From: Elusimicrobiota bacterium
Lineage (GTDB): Bacteria; CAYTYR01; UBA6262; DAOVJB01
Direction: 5' to 3'
Length of the DNA stretch: 6,958 nt
Assembly (NCBI GenBank): GCA_030673425.1
Contig: DAOVJB010000066.1
Location: 1-6,958 of the forward strand
The notes below the pieces were generated by a model that saw only the letters and a program-made list of their open reading frames with translations, ran no database searches and was not told the origin of the DNA. The translations under genes and the position numbers were made by a program. Below, one piece after another: positions 4,607 to 6,958 of this stretch; position 1 is the first letter of the stretch; every line of letters starts with the position of its first letter.

Positions 4607-6958
4607 GACGATACAGGTACTCCCCCATCTCTTTCACCGACTAAATCCCCACTTTCTGGTTCTAATCCAAGTTCTACATCATCCAGTGATACTTTCCTAT
4701 TTAGTGGTTCCTTTATTCATAATGTCCCGATAGAAGTGGCTCCAGGAACAAACGGCATGCAGCCCGAATTAAACTTAATATATAACTCCAGCGCAGGAAA
4801 CGGCTGGTTGGGAGTCGGATTTGATTTAGGCTTGGGAGTTATACAGCGCAGTGTAAAAGAAGGTGCTCCTAATTATGATGATACAGATACTTTTACTTTT
4901 TCGTTAAAAGGAATGGGGCAAGAGTTACTACCTATAGGCAATGGAGAATATCGTGCAAAAATAGAATCTCATTTTATTAAGTTCTATTTTGAGAGTAATA
5001 CGTGGTATGCCTGGGATAAAAGTGGAACAAAATATGTATTTGGTTCAAGTGAGGCTTCTCGAATAGTAAATCCAGATAACACTTCACAAATATATTCCTG
5101 GTCATTGGATAGAGTAATTGATACAAACAATAATTATATGATAATCTCTTATGAGAAAGACCAAAGCCAGATATATCTTGACAGAATAGAATATACTGGA
5201 AATTCAGGTACAGGACTTTCTCCTCAACGTTTGGTCCAATTTAATTTAGATCCCGCTCCTCGCAATGATATTATCATAAATTATCGCACTGGTTTTAGAA
5301 TAGTCACTGCTAAAAGATTAAAATCCATAGAAGTTAAAGTTGGTGCCTCTTTAGTTAGAAAGTATGAAGTAAATTATACAGAGAGTCCTGATTCTGAAAG
5401 ATCTTTAGTTACCACAATAAAACAATATGGTAGTGATGGAATTTCCAGTCTTCCTGATATAAATTTGACTTATAACGATACAGAATCAGCATTTACACAT
5501 ATTCCTGGTGATGGAGCCAACTTAGGAGATTTTGTTGGTGGAGAGAAGTCAAGAACAGTTACTGTTGATTTTAATGGAGATGGGATAAATGATATTTTGG
5601 GTTATTATGATAGTGATGGCTGGGATTTAAGATTAGGAGCAACTAATGGTGTTTTTAGTGGAAGTCCAGGACTAGGCAGTGGATTAGGAACCCTTGGTGT
5701 ACAAGAACGTAACATTGCTGCAGGAGGAAACATTTATAATATACTCGTCGGAGATTTTAATGGAGACGGAATAAGTGATTTTTTAGGATATGTTTATACT
5801 CAAGGTTTAGGTTTTGTTGGTCCCTGGATATTGAGACTTGGTACAGAGACAGGAGTTTTTAGTGAAGATACTGGTTATAACTGCGGTTTGTGGAATTTTG
5901 CTGAAGGAGACCGTTCAAAAATACTCACCGGAGATTTTAACGGTGATGGAGTCATGGATGTTTTAGGTTATTCAGACACAGATGGATGGTCATTAAGGCT
6001 TGGAACACGACATGGAATTTTTACGATTGGTCCTGGGACAAGTTGTAATTTAGGTCATTTAGGTAACGGAGATGCCTATTCAATGAGGGCTGCTGATTTT
6101 AACGGTGACGGCATAACGGATGTACTGGCTCTTGGAAGTTGGGATTTGAGATTAGGAACAAAAGATGGGATATTCAGTGAGGAGCCAGGTACAGGATCTA
6201 ATTTGAATTTTTTCAGTACTATAAAAGTAATAATAGGAGATTTCAATGGCGATGGAGTAAATGATATTTTGAATTGGGAAGTTATACCTTCAGGTCCTTC
6301 CACAACTTCAAAGTGGGTATTACAATTTGGCACAACCACAGGGATTTTCAGTGACGAACCTGGTGACGACTGTGGTTTAGAAACATTTGCTGATGGAAAA
6401 ATATTTACAGGAGATTTCAATGGTGATGGCATAAAAGATATATCAGGATGGCAAGAGAACCCTTCATATCATGGAAGTTGGATCTTACGATTGGGAAGAG
6501 CATCTGGTATTTTCAGTGATGATCGCGATGTTGGAACTGTTTTAGGATTCGTAAGGAATCCAATGTTATTCAATGATTTTAATGGTGATGGCATAACTGA
6601 TGCTTTAGTGTACAGCATAGAGTTTGCAGGTTGGCATTTAAAAACCAGTACCTACTCGTACAGGCTCCTAGAGAAAGTTACCAATATATTAGGAGGAACT
6701 ACGGAGATAAACTATACAAGTTCCCCCCAATTTTCCAATCGCAGATTACCTTTTGCTGTACAGGTGGTTAAATCAATAACTCACAATAACGGCATGGGGA
6801 ATTCAATTACCACTACCTATAATTATGCAAATGGCTATTATGATTTTGAGACCAAAGAGTTTCTTGGATTTAACAAAGTTACTCAAACGGATAGTGAAGG
6901 CAATGATACGGCGAGTTATTTTAAGCAGGATGAAGACCGCTATAATGATGGAATTACC
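4523..6958 (+). CDS. Secreted SpvB/TcB-like protein with seven-repeat beta-propeller, 3'-truncated by the window
   Basis: 812 codons are visible and no stop is reached. Domains in order: a Sec signal peptide (1-28: basic start, hydrophobic core, VNA then DD as a likely cleavage site); a Ser/Thr/Pro-rich linker (about 31-56); an SpvB-type N-terminal domain from about 58, with VPIEVAPGTNGMQPELNL starting at 68 and YNSSAGNGWLGVGFDL at 87-102, running to about 320; seven FG-GAP/VCBS-like units (about 324-712), each with DFNGDG; then LLEKVTNILGGTTEINYTSS from 715, NYANGYYDFETKEFLGF after it, typical of the TcdB/TcaC toxin middle region. This order is that of the B subunit of Tc insecticidal toxins and of many Rhs/YD-repeat giants, whose shells enclose a C-terminal toxin. 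Whether a YD shell or toxin follows is not visible. The Sec signal is unlike classical Tc B subunits. It stands apart from the upstream run, with its own ribosome binding site and leader. Confidence 0.9.
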   Translation, partial: MNRKNSLKFKLAISLILIFLGFAGFVNADDTGTPPSLSPTKSPLSGSNPSSTSSSDTFLFSGSFIHNVPIEVAPGTNGMQPELNLIYNSSAGNGWLGVGFDLGLGVIQRSVKEGAPNYDDTDTFTFSLKGMGQELLPIGNGEYRAKIESHFIKFYFESNTWYAWDKSGTKYVFGSSEASRIVNPDNTSQIYSWSLDRVIDTNNNYMIISYEKDQSQIYLDRIEYTGNSGTGLSPQRLVQFNLDPAPRNDIIINYRTGFRIVTAKRLKSIEVKVGASLVRKYEVNYTESPDSERSLVTTIKQYGSDGISSLPDINLTYNDTESAFTHIPGDGANLGDFVGGEKSRTVTVDFNGDGINDILGYYDSDGWDLRLGATNGVFSGSPGLGSGLGTLGVQERNIAAGGNIYNILVGDFNGDGISDFLGYVYTQGLGFVGPWILRLGTETGVFSEDTGYNCGLWNFAEGDRSKILTGDFNGDGVMDVLGYSDTDGWSLRLGTRHGIFTIGPGTSCNLGHLGNGDAYSMRAADFNGDGITDVLALGSWDLRLGTKDGIFSEEPGTGSNLNFFSTIKVIIGDFNGDGVNDILNWEVIPSGPSTTSKWVLQFGTTTGIFSDEPGDDCGLETFADGKIFTGDFNGDGIKDISGWQENPSYHGSWILRLGRASGIFSDDRDVGTVLGFVRNPMLFNDFNGDGITDALVYSIEFAGWHLKTSTYSYRLLEKVTNILGGTTEINYTSSPQFSNRRLPFAVQVVKSITHNNGMGNSITTTYNYANGYYDFETKEFLGFNKVTQTDSEGNDTASYFKQDEDRYNDGIT
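5492..6658 (+). repeat. Seven tandem FG-GAP/VCBS-like protein repeats (predicted seven-bladed beta-propeller)
   Basis: Seven units begin at about 5492, 5651, 5855, 6017, 6170, 6344 and 6509 and are about 50-68 residues each. The general plan is (I/V)FSxxPG, LGxF, GDFNGDGxxDxLGY, then GWxLRLGTxxG. DFNGDG is identical in all seven, at 5567, 5753, 5933, 6095, 6239, 6413 and 6575; it is a DxDxDG-like calcium-binding loop. The first unit has a full front part (AFTHIPGDGANLGDF), while the seventh decays after GWHLK. The array therefore ends in phase with exactly seven full units, as expected for a closed ring. Codons differ between copies (AAT/AAC, GGA/GGT/GGC), so the duplication is old. Confidence 0.85.

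Noticed and set aside
6076-6432. Open frame on the - strand opposite the propeller repeats
   Set aside because: It is created by the repeating DFNGDG codons of the + strand gene; the protein is Pro/Ser-rich and resembles no family.

Overview
The window reads as bacterial, AT-rich DNA. The bacterial markers are RsmD, RmuC, a CCA-encoding tRNA-Ala and Shine-Dalgarno sites. Every gene lies on the + strand. The taxon cannot be fixed from the sequence. An uncultivated Gram-negative-type lineage, for example Omnitrophota or a relative, is a weak guess from style and gene mix only.

Layout: (1) 1-1260 is the 3' part of a signalling gene. The first codons are the tail of a response-regulator receiver domain, followed by a GAF domain and an HD-GYP c-di-GMP phosphodiesterase domain. 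The true start lies before the window. (2) 1302-1377 is tRNA-Ala(GGC). All four stems are intact and it carries the G3:U70 identity pair, but it has C at two positions that are almost always U (33 and 55). (3) 1425-4337 is a compact housekeeping run: YjbQ-family protein, RsmD-type rRNA methyltransferase, NAD kinase and RmuC. The last two junctions are stop/start overlaps (TTGA and GTGA), which suggests co-transcription and translational coupling. No terminator is visible between the signalling gene, the tRNA and yjbQ. (4) 4338-4522 is a regulatory gap. It holds a good sigma70-type promoter that is followed at once by a strong hairpin plus T-run, placed before the next gene. (5) 4523 to the window end (812 codons, still open) is a secreted SpvB/TcB-like protein. 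It has a Sec signal peptide, a Ser/Thr/Pro-rich linker, an SpvB-type N-terminal domain, exactly seven DFNGDG calcium-loop repeats predicted to form a seven-bladed beta-propeller, and the start of a TcdB/TcaC-middle-like region. An Rhs/YD-repeat shell and a variable C-terminal payload may follow outside the window.

The first part is ordinary cell maintenance: second-messenger turnover, a tRNA, cofactor and ribosome modification, and DNA maintenance. The last gene is accessory. It is the most interesting element, because it combines the architecture of an insecticidal-toxin B subunit with a secretion signal and an apparently attenuated leader.
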